From Capsulimonadaceae bacterium (GTDB taxonomy: Bacteria; Armatimonadota; Armatimonadia; Armatimonadales; Capsulimonadaceae), in contig JARLGU010000019.1 of the NCBI GenBank assembly GCA_031292625.1, positions 248,001 through 312,000 on the forward strand: a DNA stretch of 64,000 bases, given 5' to 3'. The notes under the pieces were generated by a model. The model saw nothing but the letters and a program-made list of their open reading frames with translations. It ran no database searches and was not told where the DNA came from. Positions 9,577 to 18,993 of the stretch are shown here, piece after piece. A program made the position numbers and the translations under genes. The first letter of the stretch is position 1; each line of letters opens with the position of its first letter.

Positions 9577-9766
9577 ATCCAAATAGGAGCGCCGTTCAGG
9601 ACAGTCAGTTTGCCCACGACCGTAGGTAAGTTTTCGGATTCCGTTGACTCTGGCTGGTTTTCTGAAAGAGTATCGTCGGCTTTCGGAGTGGATTTGGATA
9701 TCGAGCCCTGGGCTCGCCGGCGCCATCCATCCGCAAGCGTAACGTCCTGAGGAGGACCAGAGTTCA
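9577..9766 (+). promoter_or_regulatory. Long 5' leader of the RRM gene
   Basis: About 190 nt lie between the expected transcription start and the ATG at 9767, ending in a strong ribosome site (GAGGAGGA, 9749-9756). Long structured leaders are known for cold-shock mRNAs and for bacterial RNA-binding-protein genes, so post-transcriptional or autoregulatory control is plausible but not shown. Confidence 0.5.
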
Positions 9767-10228
9767 ATGGCAATTCGACTATATGTAGGAAACCTGTCCT
9801 ACAGCACTACGCAGGAAGAGCTGGCCGAGATTTTCTCGGAGGCCGGAAGCGTCGCAAGCGCGTCGCTGATGACCGACCGCTACAGCGGCCAGTCGCGCGG
9901 TTTCGGCTTCGTCGAGATGGCGACGGATGAAGAAGGGCAAAACGCAATTCGTCTCCTCAATGGCCGCAACATCGGTGGCCGCGATCTCGTCGTCAACGAA
10001 GCTCGTCCGCGCACGGAAGGCGGCTTTGGAGCTGCTCGCGGCGGCGGCGGCGGCGGCGGCGCTCGTTCAAGTTACGGCGGTGGAAACAGCGGCGGTGGAT
10101 CGAGCTATGGCGGCGGCGGCGGCGGTCAGTCGAGCTATGGCGGCGGGCGCGGCGGAGATCGCGGCGGACGCGGCGGCGATCGCGGTGGTCGCGGCAATGC
10201 CGACCGGTACGATCGTGACCGCTACTAG
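9767..10228 (+). CDS. Glycine-rich RRM RNA-binding protein
   Basis: 153-aa single-RRM protein. RNP2 is LYVGNLSY near the N-terminus and RNP1 is RGFGFVEM at about residues 45-52, inside a classic fold (residues about 2-80). The tail (about 85-153) is low complexity, Gly/Ser/Tyr then Gly/Arg/Asp repeats (GGGR.GDRGG), like cyanobacterial Rbp and eukaryotic glycine-rich RNA-binding proteins. Such proteins act as RNA chaperones, often cold-induced. It is monocistronic with a perfect promoter and a long leader, followed by a terminator hairpin. Confidence 0.95.
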   Translation: MAIRLYVGNLSYSTTQEELAEIFSEAGSVASASLMTDRYSGQSRGFGFVEMATDEEGQNAIRLLNGRNIGGRDLVVNEARPRTEGGFGAARGGGGGGGARSSYGGGNSGGGSSYGGGGGGQSSYGGGRGGDRGGRGGDRGGRGNADRYDRDRY

Positions 10229-10371
10229 ACTGTGAACGTCCGAAGCCCGCATTGGCGGCATCTCACTGGCTGAGAAAAGCTGTGGAGAGGCGCGTCAAGG
10301 CATTCAGGTTTCGGGTGATAAGTAACGCACGGTTTTCGCTGTATTGGTTGAGGCCGTGCAAAAGGCGTCCC

Positions 10372-10410
10372 CGGGCTCGACGGTTATTCGCCGCCGAGCC
10401 CGTTGTCGTT
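10372..10410 (+). terminator. Terminator-like hairpin after the RRM gene
   Basis: CGGGCTCGaCGG pairs with CCGcCGAGCCCG across a 7-nt loop (10372-10402), followed by a T-rich stretch (TTGTCGTT). It lies in the 364-bp gap between the convergent RRM and ferredoxin genes, about 145 nt after the RRM stop. I see nothing else definite in that gap. Confidence 0.5.
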
Positions 10411-10592
10411 CATTGACGCGGGACGCGGAGCCCTATCGCGTCGGCAGGTTCGATGATGGCGCCGCCCGGATGTTCTACTGCCTGCATCCAAGACGGTCGC
10501 ATACAATCGCCGGAACGATTACAAAGGAGCGCGAAGTTCACGGGCGCGCTGAACCCCTTGCGGAGGGTGCGTTCCAGACCTGCCGGCCGGGC

Positions 10593-10847
10593 TTACTGCT
10601 TGAAGAACGCCGCGTTAACCGCCTTGAGGCTCTTCGATTCGGCGGGCAGATCGTCTTCGGAGAAGATGGCCATCTCAGGGCAGGACGCCTCGCACGACCC
10701 GCAGTCCGAGCACTTCGTGGGATCGATGAAGAACTGATCGTACTCCGTGCCGTCGACGGTAATCGTTCCTGATGAAATCGCTTCTTCCGGGCAGCCTGAT
10801 GCGCAAATATCATCCTTTGCACACGCACTTGTAATTACGTAGACCAT
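10593..10847 (-). CDS. 7Fe-type ferredoxin
   Basis: 84-aa soluble electron carrier. Cysteines fall at residues 9, 15 and 19 (C-x5-C-x3-CP) and at 46, 49, 52 and 56 (CSDCGSCEASCP). By analogy with FdxA-type ferredoxins, C9, C15 and C56 would hold a [3Fe-4S] cluster and C19, C46, C49 and C52 a [4Fe-4S] cluster. The ATG at 10847 starts MVYVITSACA, the normal length and start for the family; a much longer open frame upstream is not coding. It is divergent from the secreted-protein gene at 10998. The redox partner is unknown. Confidence 0.93.
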   Translation of the reverse strand: MVYVITSACAKDDICASGCPEEAISSGTITVDGTEYDQFFIDPTKCSDCGSCEASCPEMAIFSEDDLPAESKSLKAVNAAFFKQ

Positions 10848-10906
10848 ACTCTTAAACCTTTCGTGGGCTGGGTGGCAAGCCTTGATGAAGCATACCATTG
10901 CTCGTA

Positions 10907-10937
10907 TTGCATGCAAATCAACGTTTTGACGGAAAAC
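10907..10937. promoter_or_regulatory. Two small inverted repeats in a divergent intergenic region
   Basis: TTGCATGCAA (10907-10916) is a perfect 10-bp palindrome. GTTTTgacggAAAAC (10923-10937) is a second inverted repeat. Both sit between the divergent ferredoxin and secreted-protein genes and could be operators; no matching regulator is identified. Confidence 0.3.
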
Positions 10938-10997
10938 AAATGGATCCGTACGTGTCTCACCCATCTTGCGTACTCTCGCTAGAAGGAGTTTCGCGCT

Positions 10998-12893
10998 ATG
11001 AACATGCGCATTTTCGCTCTGCCGTGCGCCGCATTCGTGCTGGCGGCAGGCATTTCTCCCGTATCCGCCGATGGCGTTGCCGCCGTCACCCCGCTCAGCC
11101 GTGCTGAGCGGCTTAACTTCATAGCAGTCGGCCTGCAGAATCAGGCCGATCGGCTCTTGAAGAAGATCGAAGCGCCGAACGCGACGCCAACCGATCGTGA
11201 CCTGCCATGGGCCGCGTTGGCGGAGTTGTCGCTTCGCCGGGACCCCAAACGCGCCGAGGAATTGCTTAAGTGTGCGTTCGACCCTCAGATCATGGACCCG
11301 GCGTCGCCCGCATACGGCAAACTCCCGTGGCAGATCGGTCACCCGGAGATCAAAGACGATAACGCCATCGAATTCGGCACGCAAGCGATCGGGCCGATTC
11401 TTCTGGGCTATCGTGACAAGCTCTCGCCCGAAATCATGACCTACCTCCGTCCACACGTCGACGCCGCATTTGTGGCCCTCGACCGGCATAAGGTGCGTGT
11501 TAGCTATACGAACATATTCCTCATGAAGCTCACCAGTCTGATCCTAATGGGACAAGCCGCCGGCAATGAAACCGCGGTGGACGAAGGACGCAAGATGCTT
11601 GGCGAATGGTTTGACTATACGCGTACGGCCGGCATCCATGAGTACGGCAGTCCGACCTACTACGCGACGAGTCTCAATTCCCTGGTTCTCGGCTACAAGT
11701 ATGCGCCCGATGCGGACACTCGCGAAAAGTATCGCGCCGCGCTCGACTTATTCTGGTCCGATATGGCAGCAAACTATTTTGCGCCGCGGGGCACGCTGAG
11801 CGGTCCGCATAGCCGCGACTACTCATTCCTGAGCGGCGAAGGCGGCATTGGCATCTTCCTATATGCCGAAGGGCTCAAACCCGCGATCAACCCGCGCGAC
11901 GTCGATCTTGAAAAAGCCACGGCGTACGAAGGCCTCATCGGTAATTGTTATCGGCCAAGCGCCAAAATTCTCGCGCTCGCCAACGTCCCCGAAAGAACGG
12001 TTATTGCCCGCTACGATGCGACGCCAGGCTGCGACCGGTACAATTTCATCACCCCGGATTACGCAATCGGTTCGGCGTCGAAAGACTACGGCGAACAAGA
12101 CAAGCTCATCGATATTGAGCTTGCTTCCCCAACGATAATCAATGCGATCACGATCGATCAGGACGCATTCGACAGCCCCTATGGGACTGTTAAGACCGCC
12201 GATCGTTCCGGGCACGACAAACCGACGCATTTGCAAACGCATCCGGCGACCGCACAGTGCAGGAATACGATTCTAACGCTCCTTGACGCGGGACAGAAAA
12301 AGCCAATTACGACGACAAGCCTCGCCACGAACGTCGTCTTCCCGATCAAAGTCGACGAAATCAGATTCGAGGGCGCAAGCGTCACGATCACATCGCCGTT
12401 CGAGCAGGCTGGCAAAGTGGGATCGATCCTTACGCTTCGCGTCGGAAATGCGGCATTGTGCGTTCGCGTCTTTGCGGCGACGGGAGTTGGCGGATCCGCG
12501 CCCGTTATCGTTCTCAAGGCTGACGAAGAAGGATTGAAGCGCGGCGTCGCACGCCTCGCGGTCTACGAATACCGCGGCGAGTCCGCAACGCTCGCTCCGG
12601 AGCATCTTCCCGTAGGCTTGCTTATAGAGGCGTCGCATGTCGATTCGTCAAGTGATCTTCGCACGCTGGAAGACGCGGTTTCCGGCGCCCGCATCACGCA
12701 AATCGCCCCGGACAAGACGGGGGCCGGCGGCTACTCCGCCCAGATCGCCTCGCACGCGCTGGACGTTCGCCGTCCGATCTCGGCGGACGATACGCCGATC
12801 CGGCGCACCGATGGCGTCGATATGTCAGCGCCGGTTTTGTCGGTGAACGGAGAGGATATTGCGACGCCGATTCTAAACGCCGCGGGGCATTAG
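10998..12893 (+). CDS. Secreted protein of unknown function, toroid-like
   Basis: 631-aa exported protein with a signal peptide (about residues 1-24, VLAAGISPVSADG). Residues about 35-330 are helix-rich with conserved-looking motifs YTNIFLMKLTSLILMG, HEYGSPTYYATSLNSL and LSGPHSRDYSFLSG, reminiscent of the alpha/alpha-toroid part of heparinase or alginate-lyase folds. The remainder is beta-rich. I do not recognise a named family. AAGGAG at 10983-10988 supports ATG 10998. A terminator follows. Confidence 0.78.
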   Translation: MNMRIFALPCAAFVLAAGISPVSADGVAAVTPLSRAERLNFIAVGLQNQADRLLKKIEAPNATPTDRDLPWAALAELSLRRDPKRAEELLKCAFDPQIMDPASPAYGKLPWQIGHPEIKDDNAIEFGTQAIGPILLGYRDKLSPEIMTYLRPHVDAAFVALDRHKVRVSYTNIFLMKLTSLILMGQAAGNETAVDEGRKMLGEWFDYTRTAGIHEYGSPTYYATSLNSLVLGYKYAPDADTREKYRAALDLFWSDMAANYFAPRGTLSGPHSRDYSFLSGEGGIGIFLYAEGLKPAINPRDVDLEKATAYEGLIGNCYRPSAKILALANVPERTVIARYDATPGCDRYNFITPDYAIGSASKDYGEQDKLIDIELASPTIINAITIDQDAFDSPYGTVKTADRSGHDKPTHLQTHPATAQCRNTILTLLDAGQKKPITTTSLATNVVFPIKVDEIRFEGASVTITSPFEQAGKVGSILTLRVGNAALCVRVFAATGVGGSAPVIVLKADEEGLKRGVARLAVYEYRGESATLAPEHLPVGLLIEASHVDSSSDLRTLEDAVSGARITQIAPDKTGAGGYSAQIASHALDVRRPISADDTPIRRTDGVDMSAPVLSVNGEDIATPILNAAGH

Positions 12894-12921
12894 AGAAAGC
12901 GATCATTGGTCCGAATTCGAG

Positions 12922-12944
12922 CCGGTTCCCGGGAGCCGGGTTTT
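12922..12944 (+). terminator. Intrinsic terminator
   Basis: CCGGTTCC pairs with GGAGCCGG (one G-T) with a tight turn and is followed by GTTTT, 29 nt after the stop of the secreted-protein gene. Confidence 0.55.
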
Positions 12945-13128
12945 CCGCCGCCGGAATGACATTATCCGCGAGGTATAGTTATTCTAATAAGAAGTCGCAT
13001 CGACTTCGACGCGCGCACGACCTGACGGGTTCGAGACCGCGCCCCGGATGCAATATTCCGGCAAGAGCGCTCCGCCGCTGGGAGTAATTTGCGCGCAAAA
13101 GGAGTTCAGGCTTAGCCTGGGAGGTTCT

Positions 13129-15318
13129 ATGTCTAAAGAAATTTTGGTCAACGCCGCAAGCCGCGAAACGCGGATTGCGGTGCTTGACGATCGCCAGCTC
13201 GTTGAGCTACGAGTTGAGCGTGAGGAGCCGGTTGTCGGCAACGTTTATAAAGGACGCGTTGAAAACGTTCTTCCAGGCATGGATGCCGCGTTTGTCGATA
13301 TTGGCCTTGAGAGGAATGCGTTCCTCTATGTCGCGGACATTCTCCCCGAGGCGCTCGAGCAGGGGGACGAGGAAGACGAGGATGTCGAGGATGATCTGCA
13401 GTCGGCGGAGCCGGATAGCCACGATGAGGTCGATGAGGACGAAGTCGCGGCTGCGATCGAAGAAAGGATCCGTTCAGGCGAGGATGACGGAGGCGATTTA
13501 GTCGCGGAAGCAAACGCCTTGCTCGCCGAAGCGCATGCCGCCGGATACGATCGTTCGCTTGACGAAGAGGATCTCGACATAGCGCTCGATTCCGTCGAGA
13601 ATGCTCACGTCTCCGGCTATCAGGACGATGAAGCGACGGCGCTTGACAGCGCCGACGAGGTCGAAGAGGCATCGTCCGAAGATCAAGACGTGGAGAATGA
13701 TCTGCAAACCGGCACAGCGCAGCCCAAGACGCCTGCCCGTCCCGATCGCCAGGCGCGCCAGGATCGACGTCCCCAGCGCCGGCCGATGCGCGGACGCGGT
13801 TATCGCCGCCAGATCCCTATTCAAGAGCTGGTACAGACACGCCAGGAATTGGTCGTACAAGTCGTCAAGGGCCCGCGCGGAACGAAGGGCTCGCGTGTTT
13901 CCACGCGTATGTCATTCCCAGGCCGCTACCTTGTCCTCATGCCCGATGCCAACAACGTGGGCGTATCCCGGAAGATCGAAGATGCGCGCGAACGGGACCG
14001 CCTCAAGAGGATCGTCGACAAGTTCCGCCAACAGGGGTTCGGCATCATCGTGCGCACGGAAGCCGAAGGCAAGCGCGCTTCCGAGCTGTACCAGGACTAC
14101 CTGATGCTGGTCGAGACCTGGGTGCAGATTCAGCACAACGCCAAAACGACCCCTGCGCCGGGAATCATCCATCAGGACATGAGCCTGATCTACACGATCA
14201 TTCGCGATGCGTTCGGCTCCGATGTCGACAAGCTGATTCTGGACTCGCCGGAAGACTTTGCACGGGCGCATGAAATCGTGAGCAAGATTTCTCCCGAACT
14301 GACCGATCGCATCCACCTTTACGATGGCCTCAAGCCGATGTTCGAGCATTACCGGATCGAGGAAGACATTGAGCGGTTGCTGCGGCGGAAAGTCTGGCTG
14401 CGTTCCGGCGGCTATCTGGTGGTCGACCAGACCGAGGCGCTGACATCGATTGACATCAACACGGGCAAGTTCACCGGAAGCACGGGACTGACCGAGACGA
14501 TCCTGCAGACGAACATGGAGGCGACCGGCGAGATTGCGCGCCAGCTTCGCCTGCGCGACATCGGCGGCATGATCATTCTCGACTTCATTGACATGGATAA
14601 CCCGCGAGACAAGAAGCTTGTCACGGATACCCTCGTCAAAGCGCTCAAGAACGACCGAAGCCGAACCAAGATTTCGAGCATCAGCCCGCTTGGCCTCATC
14701 GAAATGACGCGCAAGCGGACCAAGGAGACGGTCGACGTCGCCTTGACGGACATATGCCCATACTGCCACGGCCTTGGCCGGGTTTCGTCGGCGGAAACCG
14801 TGAGCATGACGGTCGAGCGATATGTTACCAAGTTGTCGACGACGGTCAACAGCGAGGCGATTTTGATCCTCGCGCATCCCGATGTCGCCGCTCAGCTCAT
14901 CGGCGCGGAGGGCGAGGACATCGAGCGGCTCGAGCATACGTTGCGTCGCGCGATCTATGTTCGAGCGCAGCCGAACTGGCATGTCGAGAAATTCGAGGTT
15001 GAGCCGGGCACGATGGCGAAGATCGAGCAGGCCTATCCGCTGCCGCGCCGGGGCACGGTTATCGAATGCGCCGCCATTAAGAACGTTCTCTCCCCGCCGC
15101 CTTGGGCCACGGCGCACCTTCAGGGCGGCTACCAGCTGGACATCATGAACGCCGCCAAGTTCGTCGGGCAGAACATTCGCGTCCGCCTCCGAACGGTCGG
15201 TCGCTCTCTAGCGATTGGCGAGAGTTTGCAAACCGGCGGAAAACCCGGCGACCAGCGCGGAGGCAAGGGCCAGGACAAGGGTCGCGGCCCGCGCACTCCG
15301 GCAGGAACGGCGGCTTAG
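13129..15318 (+). CDS. Ribonuclease E/G family protein with a large charged insertion
   Basis: 729-aa endoribonuclease of the RNase E/G family, acting in mRNA decay and rRNA processing. The start MSKEILVNAASRETRIAV and ATG 13129 are set by GGGAGG at 13119-13125. The S1 domain (GNVYKGRVENVLPGMDAAFV) is interrupted at about residues 72-228 by an Asp/Glu-rich stretch followed by an Arg-rich one (RRPQRRPMRGRGYRRQ), after which S1 resumes at IPIQELVQT. The DNase-I-like catalytic region has SIDINTG and LDFIDMDN; the Zn-link CPYC is at about 543-546. The charged insertion could be an RNA-binding or scaffold region. Confidence 0.94.
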   Translation: MSKEILVNAASRETRIAVLDDRQLVELRVEREEPVVGNVYKGRVENVLPGMDAAFVDIGLERNAFLYVADILPEALEQGDEEDEDVEDDLQSAEPDSHDEVDEDEVAAAIEERIRSGEDDGGDLVAEANALLAEAHAAGYDRSLDEEDLDIALDSVENAHVSGYQDDEATALDSADEVEEASSEDQDVENDLQTGTAQPKTPARPDRQARQDRRPQRRPMRGRGYRRQIPIQELVQTRQELVVQVVKGPRGTKGSRVSTRMSFPGRYLVLMPDANNVGVSRKIEDARERDRLKRIVDKFRQQGFGIIVRTEAEGKRASELYQDYLMLVETWVQIQHNAKTTPAPGIIHQDMSLIYTIIRDAFGSDVDKLILDSPEDFARAHEIVSKISPELTDRIHLYDGLKPMFEHYRIEEDIERLLRRKVWLRSGGYLVVDQTEALTSIDINTGKFTGSTGLTETILQTNMEATGEIARQLRLRDIGGMIILDFIDMDNPRDKKLVTDTLVKALKNDRSRTKISSISPLGLIEMTRKRTKETVDVALTDICPYCHGLGRVSSAETVSMTVERYVTKLSTTVNSEAILILAHPDVAAQLIGAEGEDIERLEHTLRRAIYVRAQPNWHVEKFEVEPGTMAKIEQAYPLPRRGTVIECAAIKNVLSPPPWATAHLQGGYQLDIMNAAKFVGQNIRVRLRTVGRSLAIGESLQTGGKPGDQRGGKGQDKGRGPRTPAGTAA

Positions 15319-15326
15319 GTTGATTG

Positions 15327-15366
15327 CCATAGAGGCCTGGATCAGAAGCGGTCCAGGCCTCTATGG
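15327..15366 (+). terminator. 15-bp perfect hairpin after the RNase gene
   Basis: CCATAGAGGCCTGGA pairs perfectly with TCCAGGCCTCTATGG across a 10-nt loop, 9 nt after the stop. No T-run follows. It is a very strong stem, probably ending or protecting the RNase mRNA. Confidence 0.6.
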
Positions 15367-15550
15367 ATTCCGCAGTGACCGTGCATCTTGGCTACGCGCC
15401 CCGCGAAGAGACCTGCCTTCCCGCCAAAGCCGGTGGACCGCTGCCCCAAAGGGCAACCCGTCTCGCGACGAAAAGAACAAATTGTGCTTTCCTCGCCCGG
15501 CATTGCGGTAGAGACATTATAAAATTTCCCGGTCCCGCGTCTGACGCACG

Positions 15551-15596
15551 TTGATCGCCGGTTGGGTAACCAGTTACAATGCGGAACGCGTTCCGC
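15551..15596 (+). promoter_or_regulatory. Promoter plus 16-bp palindrome before the Ppx/GppA gene
   Basis: TTGATC (15551-15556) and TACAAT (15575-15580) are 18 nt apart. Immediately downstream, GCGGAACGCGTTCCGC (15581-15596) is a perfect 16-bp palindrome at the expected transcription start, a classic operator position. The rest of the 369-bp gap holds only the hairpin listed separately. Confidence 0.45.
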
Positions 15597-15687
15597 GCCT
15601 TGCCCGAAAGGAGTCAACGGTCATCTCTCGCAGAGGTAATTCCCGGATTCCGTTGCTCTATACGGCTGCTCAACATTAGGAAACACC

Positions 15688-17286
15688 ATGATATTCGGCT
15701 CAGTCGACATCGGTACTAACTCTGTGCGGCTTGCGGTGGTCGATCTGCATCCCGACGGGACGTGGACGACGGTCGCAAGCCAAAAGGAAGTCGTACGCCT
15801 GGGTGACGGCGAATTCGTCGGCGGCCATGCGCGGCTGACATCGGCGGCAATGCACCGCGCCGTTCGGGTGCTGTCGCGATTCGCGGATGTCGCCAAGGGC
15901 TACGGGGCGGATGATGTGGTTACCCTTGCCACGGCCGCGTCGCGCGAAGCAGAGAACCAGGAAGAATTCGTCGAGGCTGTCAACAAGGAAAGCGGCGGTT
16001 TTCTAGACGTTCGCGTAATCTCCGGTCACGAAGAGGCCCGTTTGATCTATCTGGGCATCCGTAGCGGGATCGACATGAACCGGCGCGAAAAGGCGCTGTT
16101 CCTCGACATTGGCGGCGGCAGCTCGGAGCTTGTGATCGCCGATTCGCGCACTCACCATTATCTAGACAGCCTCAAGCTCGGCGCGATTCGCTTAACGAGT
16201 GAATTCCTGAGCGGAAAGGCAGGCACGATCAGTCCGGGCGTTTGGTCGAAGCTTTGCGCCAAGGTACGCAGCACTCTGGCCCCTGCGTCGCGCGAGATCG
16301 CCAGCCGCGGGTTCACGCGAATGTACGGTTCGTCGGGAACGATCATGAGCCTGGCTGAAATCGCCGCAAGGCGTTCGCGGCCCGACGGCGATGCCCCGCC
16401 GACGATGCGCAACTACGAATTGACTCTGCCCGATCTCGTCTCGATTAACCAGATGCTGTGCCGGATGACCCTCGAAGAACGTCGCAAGGTTCCGGGTCTG
16501 ACGCCCGAGCGTGCGGACATCGTTATCGGCGGCGCGGCGATCCTGCAGACTGTGATGGAAACCGTCGGCGCCGGGGGCATCCTGATCAGCGACCGGGGCC
16601 TGCGCGAGGGGATCGTGGTGGATTACTTCATCCGCCAACTCCCCCAGCCCGTCGATGTCGCGGTCGAGCCCGAAAGCGTTCGCGTACGAAGTGTCCGCGC
16701 CCTGGCTCGCCGCTGCAAGGTGGACGAAGCACACTCGCGACATATTCGCGACCTGGCGCTGTCTCTATTCGACCAGACATTTGCGATGGGGCTGCATGAA
16801 TTGACATCCTCGCGGGAGCTGCTCGACTATGCATCGTACCTGCACGACTCAGGATTTTTCGTCTCTCACACAAACCACCACCAGCACTCGTACTATCTGA
16901 TCCGCAACTCCGAGTTATTAGGCTTCAACGATATTGAAATCGAGTTGATGGCGCAGATCGCATACTATCACCGCAAATCGCCGCCTCGCAAGCGTCATAC
17001 CCGCTTTGCCCGTCTGACTGAAAAGCAGCAGTCCGCGGTGCGCGTTCTGTCGTGTTGCCTGCGGCTTGCCGAGGCGCTCGACCGGGGCCACCTGGCCAGC
17101 ATTACGGGGGTTCGCCTGCAGCAAAAGCGCCACGGCGAGCCGGTAACCATGGTGATCGAATCGCATCCTGACGTGGACATTTCGCTTGAAGTTTGGGCGG
17201 TCGAAGGGCAGGCTGAGGTCTTCGGACGCGCTTACGGCGTTCCCATGGAGATTCAGCGTCCCCCAACGGCGGGAGTCAAGGCGTGA
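15688..17286 (+). CDS. Ppx/GppA family phosphatase with C-terminal HD-like domain
   Basis: 532-aa enzyme of the exopolyphosphatase / guanosine pentaphosphatase family. It has the two actin-like ATPase-fold lobes (SVDIGTNSVRLAVVDL near the start; DIGGGSSELVIAD at about residues 134-146; GSSGT at about 214). The C-terminal third is HD-like (LLDYASYLHDSGFFVSHTNH, then AYYHRKSPP). It removes terminal phosphate from polyphosphate or pppGpp. The sequence alone does not separate Ppx from GppA. ATG 15688 has a weak TAGGA upstream. Confidence 0.93.
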   Translation: MIFGSVDIGTNSVRLAVVDLHPDGTWTTVASQKEVVRLGDGEFVGGHARLTSAAMHRAVRVLSRFADVAKGYGADDVVTLATAASREAENQEEFVEAVNKESGGFLDVRVISGHEEARLIYLGIRSGIDMNRREKALFLDIGGGSSELVIADSRTHHYLDSLKLGAIRLTSEFLSGKAGTISPGVWSKLCAKVRSTLAPASREIASRGFTRMYGSSGTIMSLAEIAARRSRPDGDAPPTMRNYELTLPDLVSINQMLCRMTLEERRKVPGLTPERADIVIGGAAILQTVMETVGAGGILISDRGLREGIVVDYFIRQLPQPVDVAVEPESVRVRSVRALARRCKVDEAHSRHIRDLALSLFDQTFAMGLHELTSSRELLDYASYLHDSGFFVSHTNHHQHSYYLIRNSELLGFNDIEIELMAQIAYYHRKSPPRKRHTRFARLTEKQQSAVRVLSCCLRLAEALDRGHLASITGVRLQQKRHGEPVTMVIESHPDVDISLEVWAVEGQAEVFGRAYGVPMEIQRPPTAGVKA

Positions 17287-17357
17287 ATCGGCAAGAATCC
17301 CCAATAATAAAAGTTCTTCATCTTGTACAAAAACGTTGGATACCCTCCCGCTAATAG

Positions 17358-17366
17358 TGCTATAAT
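17358..17366 (+). promoter_or_regulatory. Extended -10 promoter upstream of pyk
   Basis: TGCTATAAT, with a poor -35 (TTGGAT, 19 nt upstream). A start near 17373 would leave a 75-nt leader. Confidence 0.5.
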
Positions 17367-17433
17367 AGAGAATCACTCGCTCATCTAACGATTCCTTATG
17401 TTTGCGGCGGCCGTAGTTGTGCGCCCGTGGAAG

Positions 17434-17439
17434 TATAAT
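17434..17439 (+). promoter_or_regulatory. Second -10 immediately before pyk
   Basis: TATAAT ends 8 nt before the pyk ATG, the same spacing as at mutS. It could give a leaderless pyk transcript in addition to the upstream promoter. Confidence 0.4.
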
Positions 17440-17447
17440 AGGCGTTC

Positions 17448-18905
17448 ATGCGACGAACAAAAATTGTATGCACGATCGGGCCGGCTACCCGCGCCCCGGA
17501 AAATTTGCGTCGGTTGGCAGAGGCGGGCATGGATGTCGTACGCCTCAATTTCTCTCACGGAACCCAAGACGAGCATGCGGCGACAATTGCCGATATCCGG
17601 GCGATGTCCCAGGCGATCGGCAAGCCCATTACGATTTTGCAAGACCTATCCGGCCCAAAGGTCCGGGTCGGCACGATTGCCGGGAATCATGCGGTTCTCG
17701 AACCCGATGCTGAGTTTGTTCTAACAAGCGAACCTTGCGAAGGCAACGAGCACGAAGCAAGCGTTTCAATCCCGGAGATTGTCGAATCGGTCCCGGCGGG
17801 AGCCCATTTGCTTCTTGACGACGGGCTCATTGATCTCGTGGTGACGGGACGTAAAGGCGATCGTCTTTATACGAAGGTTGTCATCGGCGGCGTCCTTTCG
17901 ACCCACAAGGGGGTCAATGCCCCCGGGGTGTCGCTTCCGATAGCGGCGGTGACCGACAAAGACCTTGATGACCTGAGATTTGGGATTCAGCAGAAAGTCG
18001 ACTGGATTGCGGCTTCGTTTATTCGCAGCGCCAACGATATTGCGGTCCTGCGCGGAGTGTGCAACGCGGCCCGGGCCCGTATTCCGATCATCGCGAAGAT
18101 CGAAAAGCACGAGGCCGTCTCCAATATCGATGAGATTTTAAGCGCGGTGGACGGCGTCATGGTGGCGCGCGGCGATTTGGGAGTTGAGATTCCGATCGAC
18201 GAGGTGCCGGTCGTCCAGAAGATGATTATCAAGAAGGCAAATGCGGCGGGCAAGCCGGTCATTACGGCCACGCAGATGCTAGACTCGATGATCCGCAACC
18301 CGCGTCCAACCCGCGCCGAGGTCAGTGACGTAGCGAACGCGATCATCGACGGCACGGACGCGATTATGCTATCGGGCGAGACCGCGGTCGGAGCGTACCC
18401 GTTCCTTGCTGTCTCAATGATGGATCAGATTAGCCAGTACACGGAGCCGTCGCTCAGTCTGCGGCCGGCAGTGATTGACAATTGGCCCAGACCTGAGTCG
18501 TCGGACCAACAAGCTTATCTCGAAGCGATTACGCGAACCATTGCGCAAGCCACCTACACGGCGGCTCAAGATCTAAATGCGGCTGCAATTATCGCGGCCA
18601 CATCCACGGGGATGACCGCGCTGGCAATCTCGCGACATCGGCCAAACGTCCCAATCGTGGCGTTTACGACGGTGCAGCGAACGTTCACGAGGCTCGGACT
18701 CGTTTGGGGAGTGATCCCCGTGTTAGCCCGGGAAGTCGTCACGTCCGACGACATGATGCAGGAAAGCATCAGTGCCGCGCTGAGAATTGGCGCGGCGAAG
18801 GATGGCGACATTGTTGTTCTGACAGGCGGCGTACCTGTCAATTTGCCGGGAAGTACGAACTTCCTGAAAGTTCACCGAATCGGCCAACCGCTGCTGCATG
18901 CCTGA
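17448..18905 (+). CDS. pyk: Pyruvate kinase
   Basis: 485-aa glycolytic enzyme converting phosphoenolpyruvate and ADP to pyruvate and ATP. The N-terminus [12 protein letters not shown] is typical, the substrate/metal region contains AKIEKHEAV and [13 protein letters not shown], and [11 protein letters not shown] is the family signature. The C-terminal allosteric domain (about residues 360-475) is complete. Length is normal. The downstream FtsB-like reading frame begins at or just after the stop, so the two genes are probably co-transcribed. Confidence 0.98.
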   Translation: MRRTKIVCTIGPATRAPENLRRLAEAGMDVVRLNFSHGTQDEHAATIADIRAMSQAIGKPITILQDLSGPKVRVGTIAGNHAVLEPDAEFVLTSEPCEGNEHEASVSIPEIVESVPAGAHLLLDDGLIDLVVTGRKGDRLYTKVVIGGVLSTHKGVNAPGVSLPIAAVTDKDLDDLRFGIQQKVDWIAASFIRSANDIAVLRGVCNAARARIPIIAKIEKHEAVSNIDEILSAVDGVMVARGDLGVEIPIDEVPVVQKMIIKKANAAGKPVITATQMLDSMIRNPRPTRAEVSDVANAIIDGTDAIMLSGETAVGAYPFLAVSMMDQISQYTEPSLSLRPAVIDNWPRPESSDQQAYLEAITRTIAQATYTAAQDLNAAAIIAATSTGMTALAISRHRPNVPIVAFTTVQRTFTRLGLVWGVIPVLAREVVTSDDMMQESISAALRIGAAKDGDIVVLTGGVPVNLPGSTNFLKVHRIGQPLLHA

Positions 18906-18993
18906 GCTTGCGAGCCGACAGGCGCTTGGCGTCTGTATCGAGCAGCAGCCAGAAATCGCGAACGGCTCCGACCCACGAGTGCAGGGGACGGTC

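Noticed and set aside
10030-10200. Tandem GGC-rich repeats as a possible CRISPR or satellite
   Set aside because: They encode the glycine-rich tail of the RRM protein; repeat units are codon-level and have no spacers.
10593-11489. 298-aa minus-strand frame reaching far upstream of the ferredoxin
   Set aside because: Only the last 84 residues are a ferredoxin; the rest is antisense to the secreted-protein gene at 10998 and has no family features.
13912-15117. 401-aa minus-strand frame
   Set aside because: Antisense to the conserved RNase E/G catalytic region, so not a real gene.
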